NCBI GenBank assembly: GCA_027858355.1
Contig: JAQICW010000472.1
Span: forward strand, 1 to 8,843
Length of the DNA: 8,843 bases
From: Desulfobacula sp.
GTDB taxonomy: Bacteria > Desulfobacterota > Desulfobacteria > Desulfobacterales > Desulfobacteraceae
Direction of reading: 5' to 3'
The position numbers and the translations under genes are program-made. This document shows, one piece after another, positions 1 to 5,417 of the stretch. Position 1 is the stretch's first letter, and every line of letters begins with the position of its first letter. The notes under the pieces are model-generated. The model was not told the DNA's origin. It worked only from the letters and a program-made list of their open reading frames with translations, and did no database searches.

Positions 1-315
1 CGTGTAACCCTTAAATGCTTTGGTTCCACTTTAGACATTGATAATGTTGTGGATTTTCGCAATCCAATTGGGGAAAAAATGGTTAAAAACCTGTCAGACA
101 AGGCTATAGGATTAATAATTAAAAAATTACAAAAAGCATTAGCAAAAAAGTTTGTTTTTAATTTGATCCTGAAGCTCATTCCCTTTGGGATAGGTATCAT
201 ATTGGGATCTATCTCACATTGGATTATTATCAGAACGTTTCAATTTAGTTCTATCAAACTTTTCCATGAGTTAATTGAGCAGGATAAATCTTTACCTAAA
301 ACTGAAATAATATAA
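1..315 (+). CDS. EcsC-like membrane-associated protein, C-terminal part only
   Basis: The frame is open from the first base of the window, so the gene begins upstream and only its last 104 codons are visible. A GTG at 49 could be mistaken for the start, but the codons before it are also coding-like. The segment has a lysine-rich amphipathic stretch (KLQKALAKK) and then a hydrophobic, glycine-rich stretch (LILKLIPFGIGIILGSISHW). It ends with a short helix (KLFHELIEQ) and a charged tail. This order resembles the end of EcsC-family proteins, where a 'K-lipxxGaxxGgxxN' segment is followed by a helix near the C-terminus. The family's role is poorly defined and linked to membranes. The EcsC call is recalled resemblance, not a search; a generic small membrane protein is the alternative. 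No terminator is obvious after the stop. Confidence 0.45.
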   Translation, partial: RVTLKCFGSTLDIDNVVDFRNPIGEKMVKNLSDKAIGLIIKKLQKALAKKFVFNLILKLIPFGIGIILGSISHWIIIRTFQFSSIKLFHELIEQDKSLPKTEII

Positions 316-482
316 TCGGGTAGCCGGGAGTTTTAATCCCCCAAGCCCAGCAAAACCTTCAGCGGCAGATAGGATGATAGCCCTTACCCCAATTTTCTCG
401 GGCCTGTTAACAACCCGCTTTACTCAGACAAGCTTATGAGCTTAACATTCTCGGTTTTCAAGCGAGCCCCACAAACGAAGAG

Positions 483-507
483 GGAGGTTCGACTCCTCCA
501 AGGCCCA
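483..507 (+). tRNA. tRNA 3'-end-like fragment (T-arm plus acceptor strand), not a full tRNA
   Basis: A perfect T-arm is visible: stem GGAGG (483-487), loop TTCGACT (488-494) and stem CCTCC (495-499). It is followed by AAGGCCC and a discriminator-like A (500-507), but no encoded CCA. A partner for the acceptor strand exists as GGGCCTG at 400-406, with 6 of 7 pairs. However, the distance of about 108 nt and the absence of a D-arm argue against an intact tRNA. CTCGGTTTTCAAGCGAG (450-466) can form a weak anticodon-arm-like hairpin. The likeliest reading is a tRNA-gene remnant of the kind left at island attachment sites; a chance match to the T-arm is possible. Confidence 0.4.
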
Positions 508-510
508 TTT

Positions 511-540
511 TGTCAAGTATTTATATCTAAAAACTTGACA
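511..540. repeat. 7-bp inverted repeat overlapping a TTGACA box
   Basis: TGTCAAG (511-517) and CTTGACA (534-540) are perfect inverted repeats 16 bp apart, directly after the tRNA-like fragment and upstream of the AbiE remnant. The spacing would suit an operator for a dimeric repressor such as an antitoxin. The right arm contains TTGACA, which could be a -35 box, but the -10 is unclear. The function is inferred from position only. Confidence 0.3.
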
Positions 541-580
541 TTACAGAGCCTGGGCTTTTTTAGGGGCTTTATTGGAATCA

Positions 581-703
581 ATGAAAATAGAGCAAAAAGA
601 AGCACTAGTTGCTTTACAGGAAAGCTTGAACCCTTTGTCTTCATACACCGTTGGAGTAGTTCAAGATATTCTTCCAAATTCTAAAAACTGGTTTATTGAA
701 TGA
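581..703 (+). pseudogene. Short ORF in the antitoxin position of the AbiE-like remnant
   Basis: This 40-codon frame begins ATGAAAATAGAGC and stops at TGA 701-703, overlapping the ATG (700-702) of the toxin remnant as ATGA. Such overlap is typical of translational coupling in toxin-antitoxin operons. The protein (MKIEQKEALVALQESL...) is much shorter than usual AbiEi antitoxins and has no visible winged-helix motif, so it is either a truncated partner or a different small protein. The ribosome binding site is weak (TTGGAA). The antitoxin reading rests on position; the sequence itself is not recognised. Confidence 0.35.
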
Positions 704-927
704 AGCTACATCTTGATAAAAAACTTTTCCAGGACGCGATTCAAGCTACAGCTCAACATATTGGCATCCCTGAGGTGTATGTAGAAAAAGACTAATGGGT
801 TTCTTTGGTTTTGCTTGAAATATTCTCATCTGATATCTCTGATTTGGTTGTATTTAAAGGCGGGACATGCCTTTCAAAGTGTCACAAACTCATCCATTTA
901 TTATCTATGCGGATTTGCTTGAAATAA
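700..927 (+). pseudogene. AbiEii-type nucleotidyltransferase toxin, N-terminal remnant with internal stop
   Basis: The start ATG at 700 gives MKLHLDKKLFQDAIQATA and continues to VYVEKD. TAA at 793-795 then interrupts, and the same frame carries on as WVSLVLLEIF...LVVFKGGTCLSKCHKLI. In intact AbiEii toxins (type IV toxin-antitoxin systems) this region reads VEKDYW, then FKGGTSLSK, where GG[T/S] is the nucleotide-binding signature of the nucleotidyltransferase fold. The TAA therefore sits where the conserved Tyr codon (TAC/TAT) should be. Homology ends after KCHKLI (about 893), before the catalytic acidic pair; the frame then runs through non-homologous sequence to TAA at 925-927. AbiEii enzymes normally exceed 250 residues, so the core is gone and the gene is dead. 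The start is supported by its overlap with the upstream stop. Confidence 0.75.
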
Positions 928-1198
928 ACAACCAAAGAACCATTGAAACGGCAAAAGTGATTTATGACAAAAATATCGCTCGATATTTCCGGCGGCAAAT
1001 GAACTTTACCAAATTTTAAAAGTGCCCATTCGTGGTAAAATTAATCAATTTTTTACAGAATTTTGTTTTAAACTGATCAAAGCAATTGACACTACCTATT
1101 CGAACTTTATCATCAGACATCAAGGTGACATCCTGGTGGATGATGTCATAGCAACCATCAAAAAAAGAGTAGGTAAAACACTTCGGCAATTCGAATAA
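891..1198 (+). pseudogene. C-terminal remnant of an unidentified protein, with one frameshift
   Basis: From 891 one frame reads HPFIIYADLLEINNQ...IETAKVIYDK. It degenerates after about 970 and stops at 1017-1019. A second frame, open from 968, reads KYRSIFPAANELYQIL...DDVIATIKKRVGKTLRQFE and stops at TAA 1196-1198. Adding one base to the A5 run at 969-973 would join them into one protein segment of about 100 residues, so a one-base deletion in an A tract is the simplest history. The fragment begins exactly where AbiEii homology ends, marking a deletion junction. I recall IYADL-x-IETAK-x-IY-like strings in AbiEi-related proteins but cannot confirm the family. No start codon or ribosome binding site is visible. 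Confidence 0.45.
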
Positions 1199-1258
1199 AT
1201 TTTCAACAATAAACATGCTGCTGACAAACCGCAGATGTTAAACAATGGACAAAAGGAA

Positions 1259-1705
1259 ATGAAAAGAAAATTGATCTTTGGGATGGTAAGCTTGATATTG
1301 TTATCGGGTTGCGCCGGCACTTTGCCTGATTTGGGTTTAAATAACGGCAGGCTGACACCGTGCCCGAAAACACCAAATTGTGTGAACAGTCAGGCGGCTG
1401 GTGAAAAACATTATATTCAATCTATCCGCTACGCAGGAACACATCAGGAGGCGAGATCCCGCCTCTTGAAAGTACTTGAATCAGAAAATCGAGCCAAGAT
1501 CCTGACGGCTCAGAAAAATTATATTCGAGCAGAGTTCACATCAGCTTTTTTTCGATTTATTGATGACGTGGAATTTTATTTCCCTCAAGCGCAAACCGGT
1601 GAGACTGTCATTCATATTCGGTCTGCATCACGCATAGGATATTCCGACCTTGGCGCCAACAGAAAACGAATAAAACGGATTCGAAGTAAATTTTATAAAT
1701 ATTGA
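1259..1705 (+). CDS. DUF1499 family lipoprotein
   Basis: The protein starts MKRKLIFGMVSLILLSGCAG, a classic lipoprotein signal: basic n-region, hydrophobic core and lipobox LLSGC, with the cysteine about residue 18. The mature part has CPKTPNCVNSQ near its start, the CPxxPNCV signature of DUF1499. It ends with RSASRIGYSDLGANRKR, the strongly conserved end of that family. At about 148 residues it is full length. The family has no assigned biochemical function; the signal predicts anchoring in the envelope facing the periplasm. ATG 1259 is chosen because it puts the basic n-region at the N-terminus, though AAAAGGA lies very close to it. An in-frame ATG at 1235 would add eight residues and cannot be excluded. 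It lies 25 bp upstream of the next gene and is probably co-transcribed with it. Confidence 0.85.
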   Translation: MKRKLIFGMVSLILLSGCAGTLPDLGLNNGRLTPCPKTPNCVNSQAAGEKHYIQSIRYAGTHQEARSRLLKVLESENRAKILTAQKNYIRAEFTSAFFRFIDDVEFYFPQAQTGETVIHIRSASRIGYSDLGANRKRIKRIRSKFYKY

Positions 1706-1720
1706 AGAAGCAAAATAGAA

Positions 1721-1725
1721 AGGAG
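1721..1725 (+). promoter_or_regulatory. Strong ribosome binding site for the TIGR01777-like gene
   Basis: AGGAG lies five bases before ATG 1731 and within AAAGGAG. It is among the clearest Shine-Dalgarno sequences in the window and fixes the start. Confidence 0.8.
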
Positions 1726-1730
1726 AAACC

Positions 1731-2603
1731 ATGGAAAATGTGAAATTAATAGCAATGAGTGGAGCCAATGGTTTTGTCGGTTCCAACATGTGTCGTAAGT
1801 TCAAAAATAACGGCTGGGAAATAATCGCCTTGGGCCGTAAGGAATTTGCCCTGCCAACAGAGGAACTTGCCAAAAGTCTGCAGGGAGTTGATGTTATTGT
1901 GAACCTGGCCGGGGCACCTGTTATCAGCCGCTGGACCGAAGAGTATAAAAAAGTCATCTACGAAAGCAGGATAACTCTGACCAGAAAGCTGGTGAGCGCC
2001 TGCAAATTATTGAAAAAGCCCCCTCGTCTGTTTCTATCAACTTCTGCCATTGGTTGCTATTCCGCAACAGGCACCCACACCGAAGATGACAATACTCTGG
2101 CTGATGATTTCCTGGGACACCTGACCAGTGACTGGGAGCAGGAGGCATTAAGGGCAAAGGAGTTTGGTTGCCGAACAGCTATTTTCCGCTTCGGAGTTGT
2201 TCTCGGACAGGGCGGAGGAGCCTTAGCGAAAATGCTTTTTCCTTTCAAACTTGGGCTTGGCGGAACTATAGGTAATGGCAGGCAGCCTTTTTCCTGGGTC
2301 CATATAAAAGATCTAACAAGGGCTTTTGAGACTGCCATTAATGATTCAACTTATGAGGGGGTCTATAATATGACCGCCCCCCATCCTACCACCAATCTTG
2401 GGTTGACCAAGGCGCTCGGCAGAGCCCTTTCGAGACCTACCATTTTTCCAGTTCCTGAGTTTGTTCTCCGTTTGCTGTACGGTGAGGGAGCGCAGGCACT
2501 CACCTCCGGACAGACCGTTCTTCCCAAAAGGTTGCTTGAAAGCGGCTTTCAGTTTGATTTCCCTTCTATCGAAGAAGCAGTTGCTGACTGCTTGAAATCG
2601 TAG
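1731..2603 (+). CDS. TIGR01777/YfcH-like NAD(P)-binding epimerase-family protein
   Basis: This 290-residue protein is an atypical short-chain dehydrogenase of the TIGR01777 (YfcH, SDR39U1) group. A glycine-rich dinucleotide-binding motif, SGANGFVGSNM, is at residues 10-20. NLAGAPVISRWTEEYKKVIYESR is replaced here only by its key parts, NLAGAP and RWTEEYK, which are typical of this group. STSAIGCYSATG is the region equivalent to the SDR active site, followed by DWEQEA, FRFGVVLGQGGGAL and GNGRQPFSWVHIKD. The C-terminal half ends with the 'L...F.FPSIEEAVADCL' pattern of the family (ending GFQFDFPSIEEAV). The reaction is unknown; NAD(P) binding is inferred from the motif. AGGAG at 1721-1725 sits five bases before ATG 1731, so the start is secure. 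It follows the DUF1499 gene by 25 bp, consistent with one operon. No truncation is seen. Confidence 0.92.
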   Translation: MENVKLIAMSGANGFVGSNMCRKFKNNGWEIIALGRKEFALPTEELAKSLQGVDVIVNLAGAPVISRWTEEYKKVIYESRITLTRKLVSACKLLKKPPRLFLSTSAIGCYSATGTHTEDDNTLADDFLGHLTSDWEQEALRAKEFGCRTAIFRFGVVLGQGGGALAKMLFPFKLGLGGTIGNGRQPFSWVHIKDLTRAFETAINDSTYEGVYNMTAPHPTTNLGLTKALGRALSRPTIFPVPEFVLRLLYGEGAQALTSGQTVLPKRLLESGFQFDFPSIEEAVADCLKS

Positions 2604-2614
2604 TCACAACATTT

Positions 2615-2674
2615 ATGCGGATTTGGGATATTGATCCAGATTTTTTAAATGCTTAGAGTCTGTTGGGAGAACAT
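2615..2674 (+). pseudogene. N-terminal scrap of a pyrimidine-dimer-glycosylase-like gene
   Basis: ATG 2615 gives MRIWDIDPDFLNA, then TAG (2654-2656), then SLLGEH in the same frame before sense is lost. 'MRIWDI...P.xL...LLGEH' is how I recall the start of pyrimidine dimer DNA glycosylase/endonuclease V-like proteins, which cut DNA at UV dimers. The TAG would be a single C-to-T change from a glutamine codon (CAG). Everything after about 2674 belongs to the neighbouring Fic remnant, so a deletion has joined two unrelated genes. The family call is from memory of a short stretch and is tentative. Confidence 0.4.
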
Positions 2675-2679
2675 CTCTT

Positions 2680-2961
2680 TTAAAAGATGAAGAAGAACCT
2701 GCTGTAAAAGCTGTTTTAGGCCACTTTTTCTTTGTGTATATCCACCCTTATATTGATGGAAATGGCCGCATGGGAAGATTGCTGATGAATGTTATGTTAG
2801 CCAGTGGCGGCTATCCATGGACAGTCATTCCGCTTGAGACTCGCAATGATTACATGGCCACTTTGGAAGAAGCAAGTGTAAGAAAGAATATAGAACCGTT
2901 TTCCAGATTTTTAGCTGAACTCGTTCAGATCAGAACAAAAGTTATGCCCAAAAGGACTTAA
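2680..2961 (+). pseudogene. Fic family protein, C-terminal remnant
   Basis: The frame is open from 2635, but Fic-like sequence begins near 2680: LLKDEEEPAVKAVLGHFFF, then HPYIDGNGRMGRLLMN. The last is the Fic core motif HPFx[D/E]GNGRxxR with the catalytic histidine and the phosphate-binding loop intact. The C-terminal helices (PLETRNDYMATLEEAS...IEPFSRFLAELV) are also present. Fic enzymes transfer AMP or similar groups onto proteins and often act as toxins. The N-terminal half, including any inhibitory helix and the substrate flap, is missing. A GTG at 2734 could start a 75-residue product, but no Shine-Dalgarno precedes it and it falls just before the core motif. It ends three bases before the next gene, whose ribosome binding site lies within its last codons. 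Confidence 0.85.
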
Positions 2962-2964
2962 ATC

Positions 2965-4029
2965 ATGAGTGAATTACCAAAAAAGATGCGAGGTGTCTTC
3001 TTAACAGGACATGGTGGCCTTGATAAATTAGAAATACGAAATGATATTCCTGTACCCAGGCCTGGACCCTACGATGTCCTCATTCAGGTACGAGCCGCAG
3101 CAGTTAATAATACTGATATCAACACTAGAAAAGCATGGTACTCGAAAGGTGGTGAAGAAAGTAGTGATGCGAGTTGGTCGGGTGATGCTATCCAATTCCC
3201 TCGGATTCAAGGTGCTGATGTATGTGGACGAATTGTTGCTATTGGGGATAAAGTCAGAAAAAATCGATTAGGTGAAAGAGTTATAGTTGAACCATGTATC
3301 AGAGAAGCACATGGTAGAATATTGGAACAGCCTTGGTATTTCGGCTCAGAATGTGATGGTGGATTCTCCGAGTACGCAGTTGTCGCTTCTTGTCATGCTT
3401 ATCAAATTGAAAGTAGTTTCAGTGATGTTGAACTGGCGTCCTTTCCCTGTTCGTATTCCACTGCTGAAAACCTCTTAACTAGAGCAAACGTTACTGATAA
3501 TGATACCGTATTAGTGACGGGGGCCTCTGGTGGTGTTGGTTCGGCTGCGGTACAGCTGGCCAAAACTCGTAAGGCCAAGGTTATCGGCATTACCAGCCAA
3601 TCCAAGTCAAATAATGTGTTAAACCTTGGGGCTGATAATGTTTTGTTAAGAGAAGATAGTCTTGTTCAAACTCTCGGTACCAGCAGTATTGATGTCGTCA
3701 TTGACCTTGTTGGGGGTAAACAGTGGCCAGAACTTCTCGATGTACTAAAGTCTGGGGGGCGTTATGCAGTAGCTGGTGCGATAGGTGGTCCTCTCGTTGA
3801 GCTTGATATACGGACCCTCTACTTAAAAGACTTGAGCTTGTTCGGATGCACAGTACTTGAAAAAGGGGCCTTTGCTAATCTTGTCAGGCACATAGAGCAA
3901 GATGATATTGTCCCAGTTGTAGACAAGACCTTTCCTTTGGACCGAATTGCTGAAGCCCAAAAGTACTTTGTAACAAAACAGCACACTGGCAAAATTGTTC
4001 TCACACTGACGGACAATGAACAGCATTAA
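2965..4029 (+). CDS. Medium-chain dehydrogenase/reductase, quinone-oxidoreductase-like ('alcohol dehydrogenase family')
   Basis: This 354-residue protein has the two-domain MDR layout. The N-terminal GroES-like domain contains RPGPYDVLIQVRAAAVNNTDIN and is shown by GPYDVL, AAAVNNTD and the RIQGADVCGRIVAIGD segment. The C-terminal Rossmann domain has VTGASGGVGSAAVQLAK as the NAD(P)H loop, and ends HTGKIVLTL. The zinc alcohol dehydrogenase GHE motif is replaced by GADVCG and no four-cysteine structural-zinc lobe is seen. A zinc-free reductase of the quinone oxidoreductase type is therefore more likely than a true alcohol dehydrogenase; the substrate is unknown. AGGA at 2953-2956 is eight bases before ATG 2965. 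The gene is intact and cytoplasmic, and sits directly behind the Fic remnant. Confidence 0.9.
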   Translation: MSELPKKMRGVFLTGHGGLDKLEIRNDIPVPRPGPYDVLIQVRAAAVNNTDINTRKAWYSKGGEESSDASWSGDAIQFPRIQGADVCGRIVAIGDKVRKNRLGERVIVEPCIREAHGRILEQPWYFGSECDGGFSEYAVVASCHAYQIESSFSDVELASFPCSYSTAENLLTRANVTDNDTVLVTGASGGVGSAAVQLAKTRKAKVIGITSQSKSNNVLNLGADNVLLREDSLVQTLGTSSIDVVIDLVGGKQWPELLDVLKSGGRYAVAGAIGGPLVELDIRTLYLKDLSLFGCTVLEKGAFANLVRHIEQDDIVPVVDKTFPLDRIAEAQKYFVTKQHTGKIVLTLTDNEQH

Positions 4030-4448
4030 ACTCAAAGGCATAACCCTTTTTTTTATGCTATTCAATTAAAGAGTTCATAATTTTGTGATCTCTTGAATTG
4101 GGAAAAAATATGGGCTGAAAAAAAACCCGCCGATTAAAATCGAGTCCAAAGATGCTACATATATTATTCCAGCATATCTGGATGATGTCCCTGATGGCTA
4201 TGACTGGCACTGGGAAATCGAACGAAAAGATGGAGAAACCTGCTTAATAAATGCTGACCATATTAATCCTGGACAAATTATTAAGGCAAGATTTTTAATG
4301 GATCAGCTACCACCCCACAAGAAAAAATCCTGCGTTGTTTTGGCATATTTTAAAATTTTTATGGCATTTACTTCTTGAACAGGATAGTAAAGGGGAATAA
4401 ATTTGACATGTGGTCAGGTTTTTAAACACAAAAAATGGAGATAAACCC
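4030..4448. other. Intergenic stretch with one orphan reading frame
   Basis: No intact gene is seen. The stretch holds a start-less open frame (4097-4378, listed separately), an A8 run at 4118-4125 and a TTGACA at 4403-4408 without a well-placed -10. A small inverted repeat, GCATAA (4038-4043) and TTATGC (4053-4058), follows the oxidoreductase gene. It has a long T-rich loop and no downstream T tract, so it is a poor terminator. Confidence 0.45.
4097..4378 (+). pseudogene. Unidentified start-less coding remnant
   Basis: A frame of 93 codons runs from just after TGA (4094-4096) to TGA 4376-4378 with a protein-like composition. It contains NPPIKIESKDATYIIPAYLD, then GYDWHWEIERKDG, then GQIIKARFLMDQLP. 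The only in-frame ATGs lie late in the frame, and nothing upstream resembles a Shine-Dalgarno, so it looks like an internal or C-terminal piece of a lost gene. I do not recognise the family. The region after KKKS becomes hydrophobic (VVLAYFKIFMAF) and may already be out of frame. Confidence 0.35.
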
Positions 4449-4811
4449 ATGGACGATAACGGCAAAGCACCAAATAGCCTGAATTTTCAGGTCGACAAAA
4501 CAAATCTTTATAGGGAAATATCAATAACAGATCTTAAAATTGCCACTATCCGGCAATTGATCCCAGTGAACATTGACGGATCCGATGACACCAGCAGGGA
4601 AACTATTTTCATCGGCAATACCCAACTTGGAACCCCCCAGGGACCCATCCCCATGCAGGCAATGCTTGAAGCCACCAGCATAGAAGAAGCCATGGATCTT
4701 TTTCCTAAAGCCATGGAATTGGAAACCCACAAGGTGATTGAAAATTTCAAACGCATGGAAGCCCAGCAGAAAAAAGAAAAGTCCAATATTATTACGCCGG
4801 GGATGAATTAA
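4449..4811 (+). CDS. Small conserved cytoplasmic protein of the deltaproteobacterial type
   Basis: ATG 4449 follows GGAG (4437-4440) with eight bases between, which makes it preferable to the in-frame start at 4410. The product is 120 residues, begins MDDNGKAPNSLNFQVDK and contains NLYREISITDLKIATIRQL, IFIGNTQLGTPQGPIPMQA, then a charged helix ending in a short IITPGMN tail. There is no signal peptide or membrane segment, so it should be cytoplasmic. I recall near-identical layouts ('NLYREE..TDLK.A.IR.L.PV', 'QGP.P') among proteins annotated only as 'cytoplasmic protein' in sulfate-reducing deltaproteobacteria; no function is known to me. It is intact and stands alone between remnants. Its stop TAA overlaps the ATG of a 33-codon ORF. 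Confidence 0.7.
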   Translation: MDDNGKAPNSLNFQVDKTNLYREISITDLKIATIRQLIPVNIDGSDDTSRETIFIGNTQLGTPQGPIPMQAMLEATSIEEAMDLFPKAMELETHKVIENFKRMEAQQKKEKSNIITPGMN

Positions 4812-4912
4812 TGTCATGGGTATTTTTTGACCAAAATACCCATTATTTCCTGGATAACGGATTCGCCCATAAGCTTGTTGTCAATTGTCCGGACATGCTT
4901 TCCCTTGCCTAG
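4811..4912 (+). CDS. Possible 33-residue coupled ORF (or truncated downstream gene)
   Basis: TAATG links the stop of the cytoplasmic protein gene (4809-4811) to ATG 4811, and GGGGA at 4799-4803 is seven bases upstream. The ORF encodes MSWVFFDQNTHYFLDNGFAH and thirteen more residues before TAG 4910-4912. No family is recognised and there is no signal peptide. The overlap and ribosome binding site suggest real coupling, but the sequence could equally be the first codons of a gene cut off by the events that broke the hipA locus. An 11-bp hairpin lies within its first codons. Confidence 0.3.
   Translation: MSWVFFDQNTHYFLDNGFAHKLVVNCPDMLSLA
4816..4843 (+). terminator. Perfect 11-bp hairpin after the cytoplasmic protein gene
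   Basis: ATGGGTATTTT (4816-4826) and AAAATACCCAT (4833-4843) pair perfectly around the loop TTGACC. It starts five bases after the stop of the upstream gene, where a terminator belongs. The following sequence (TATTTCC) is only weakly T-rich, and the stem lies in the 33-codon ORF, so it may instead be a bidirectional or attenuating structure. Confidence 0.55.
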
Positions 4913-4973
4913 GAGAGAATGAGAGAGAATGGTGTCAAACCTTTATTATTGCTCTTTAATGGACAATAAGTGA

Positions 4974-5417
4974 GTTTTTGAATTTGAATCTCGCTTTATT
5001 AAGTCCGGTATTGAGCTTTCACCTATAAAAATGCCTTTATCAAAAAAGATTTATTCATTTCCAGAAAATAATAACGAAACGTTCAAAGGCTTACCTGGAA
5101 TGATCGCAGATTCTTTGCCTGATGATTTTGGTAATGCAGTGATGAATGCCTGGATAGCCAGTCAGGGTAAGTCGACAACAGACATCACCCCATTGCAGCG
5201 TCTTCAATATATTGGAAATCGAGATAACTTTATCCGCGAAGATTTTTATAGTCTGAAAAAAATAAGCCCTATATTTACCAAACAAAAAATTGATCATATC
5301 ATTGAGGAAATCACAGAGCACGTTTCAGAATGGAATGATCTGGCTAACGATTGGTCGACACATTGGATCGTTACAAAAAAGGCAGAGTCGTATTTCAATA
5401 TTCTCAAGATTGGATAG
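4974..5417 (+). pseudogene. HipA-family kinase remnant 1: N-terminal domain joined to C-terminal end
   Basis: The HipA frame opens after TGA 4971-4973 with VFEFESRFIKSGIELSPIKM, typical of the HipA N-terminal domain. It continues through MPLSKKIYSF and ETFKGLPGMIADSLPDDFGN. ATG 5031 is therefore an internal methionine, not the start. After LQRLQYIGNR the protein jumps to DNFIREDFYSLKKI and IDHIIEEITEHVSEW, which resembles the extreme C-terminus of HipA. The central kinase domain with its ATP loop and catalytic Asp is absent. The junction, near 5215-5222, keeps the frame open. HipA kinases normally have about 400 or more residues and phosphorylate targets such as glutamyl-tRNA synthetase; this copy is inactive. 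The tail after about 5345 runs into the second remnant in another frame. No hipB-like regulator gene is seen upstream. Confidence 0.8.

Larger units (their letters stand above)
316..580. other. Intergenic stretch without a gene, with tRNA-like debris
   Basis: No reading frame here looks coding. An 82-codon frame at 436-684 crosses the tRNA-like fragment and has no ribosome binding site or family resemblance. The stretch holds the tRNA 3'-end-like element at 483-507 and a 7-bp inverted repeat (TGTCAAG at 511-517, CTTGACA at 534-540). The right arm of that repeat includes a perfect TTGACA, but no convincing -10 box follows at the right distance. The remainder (316-480) is unassigned. Confidence 0.5.

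Noticed and set aside
400..507. A complete tRNA or a tmRNA
   Set aside because: The acceptor halves nearly pair, but the 108-nt span lacks a D-arm and a clear anticodon arm for a tRNA, and is far too short for a tmRNA.
436..684. 82-codon plus-strand frame across the tRNA-like fragment
   Set aside because: It overlaps the T-arm fragment and the ATG 581 ORF, has no ribosome binding site and no family-like sequence.
1016..2338. Several minus-strand frames of 66-109 codons
   Set aside because: They lie antisense to the DUF1499 and TIGR01777-like genes or the remnant before them, lack ribosome binding sites and show no motifs.
4038..4058. GCATAA/TTATGC hairpin as terminator of the oxidoreductase gene
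   Set aside because: Six AT-rich pairs with the T-run in the loop rather than after the stem; not a credible intrinsic terminator.
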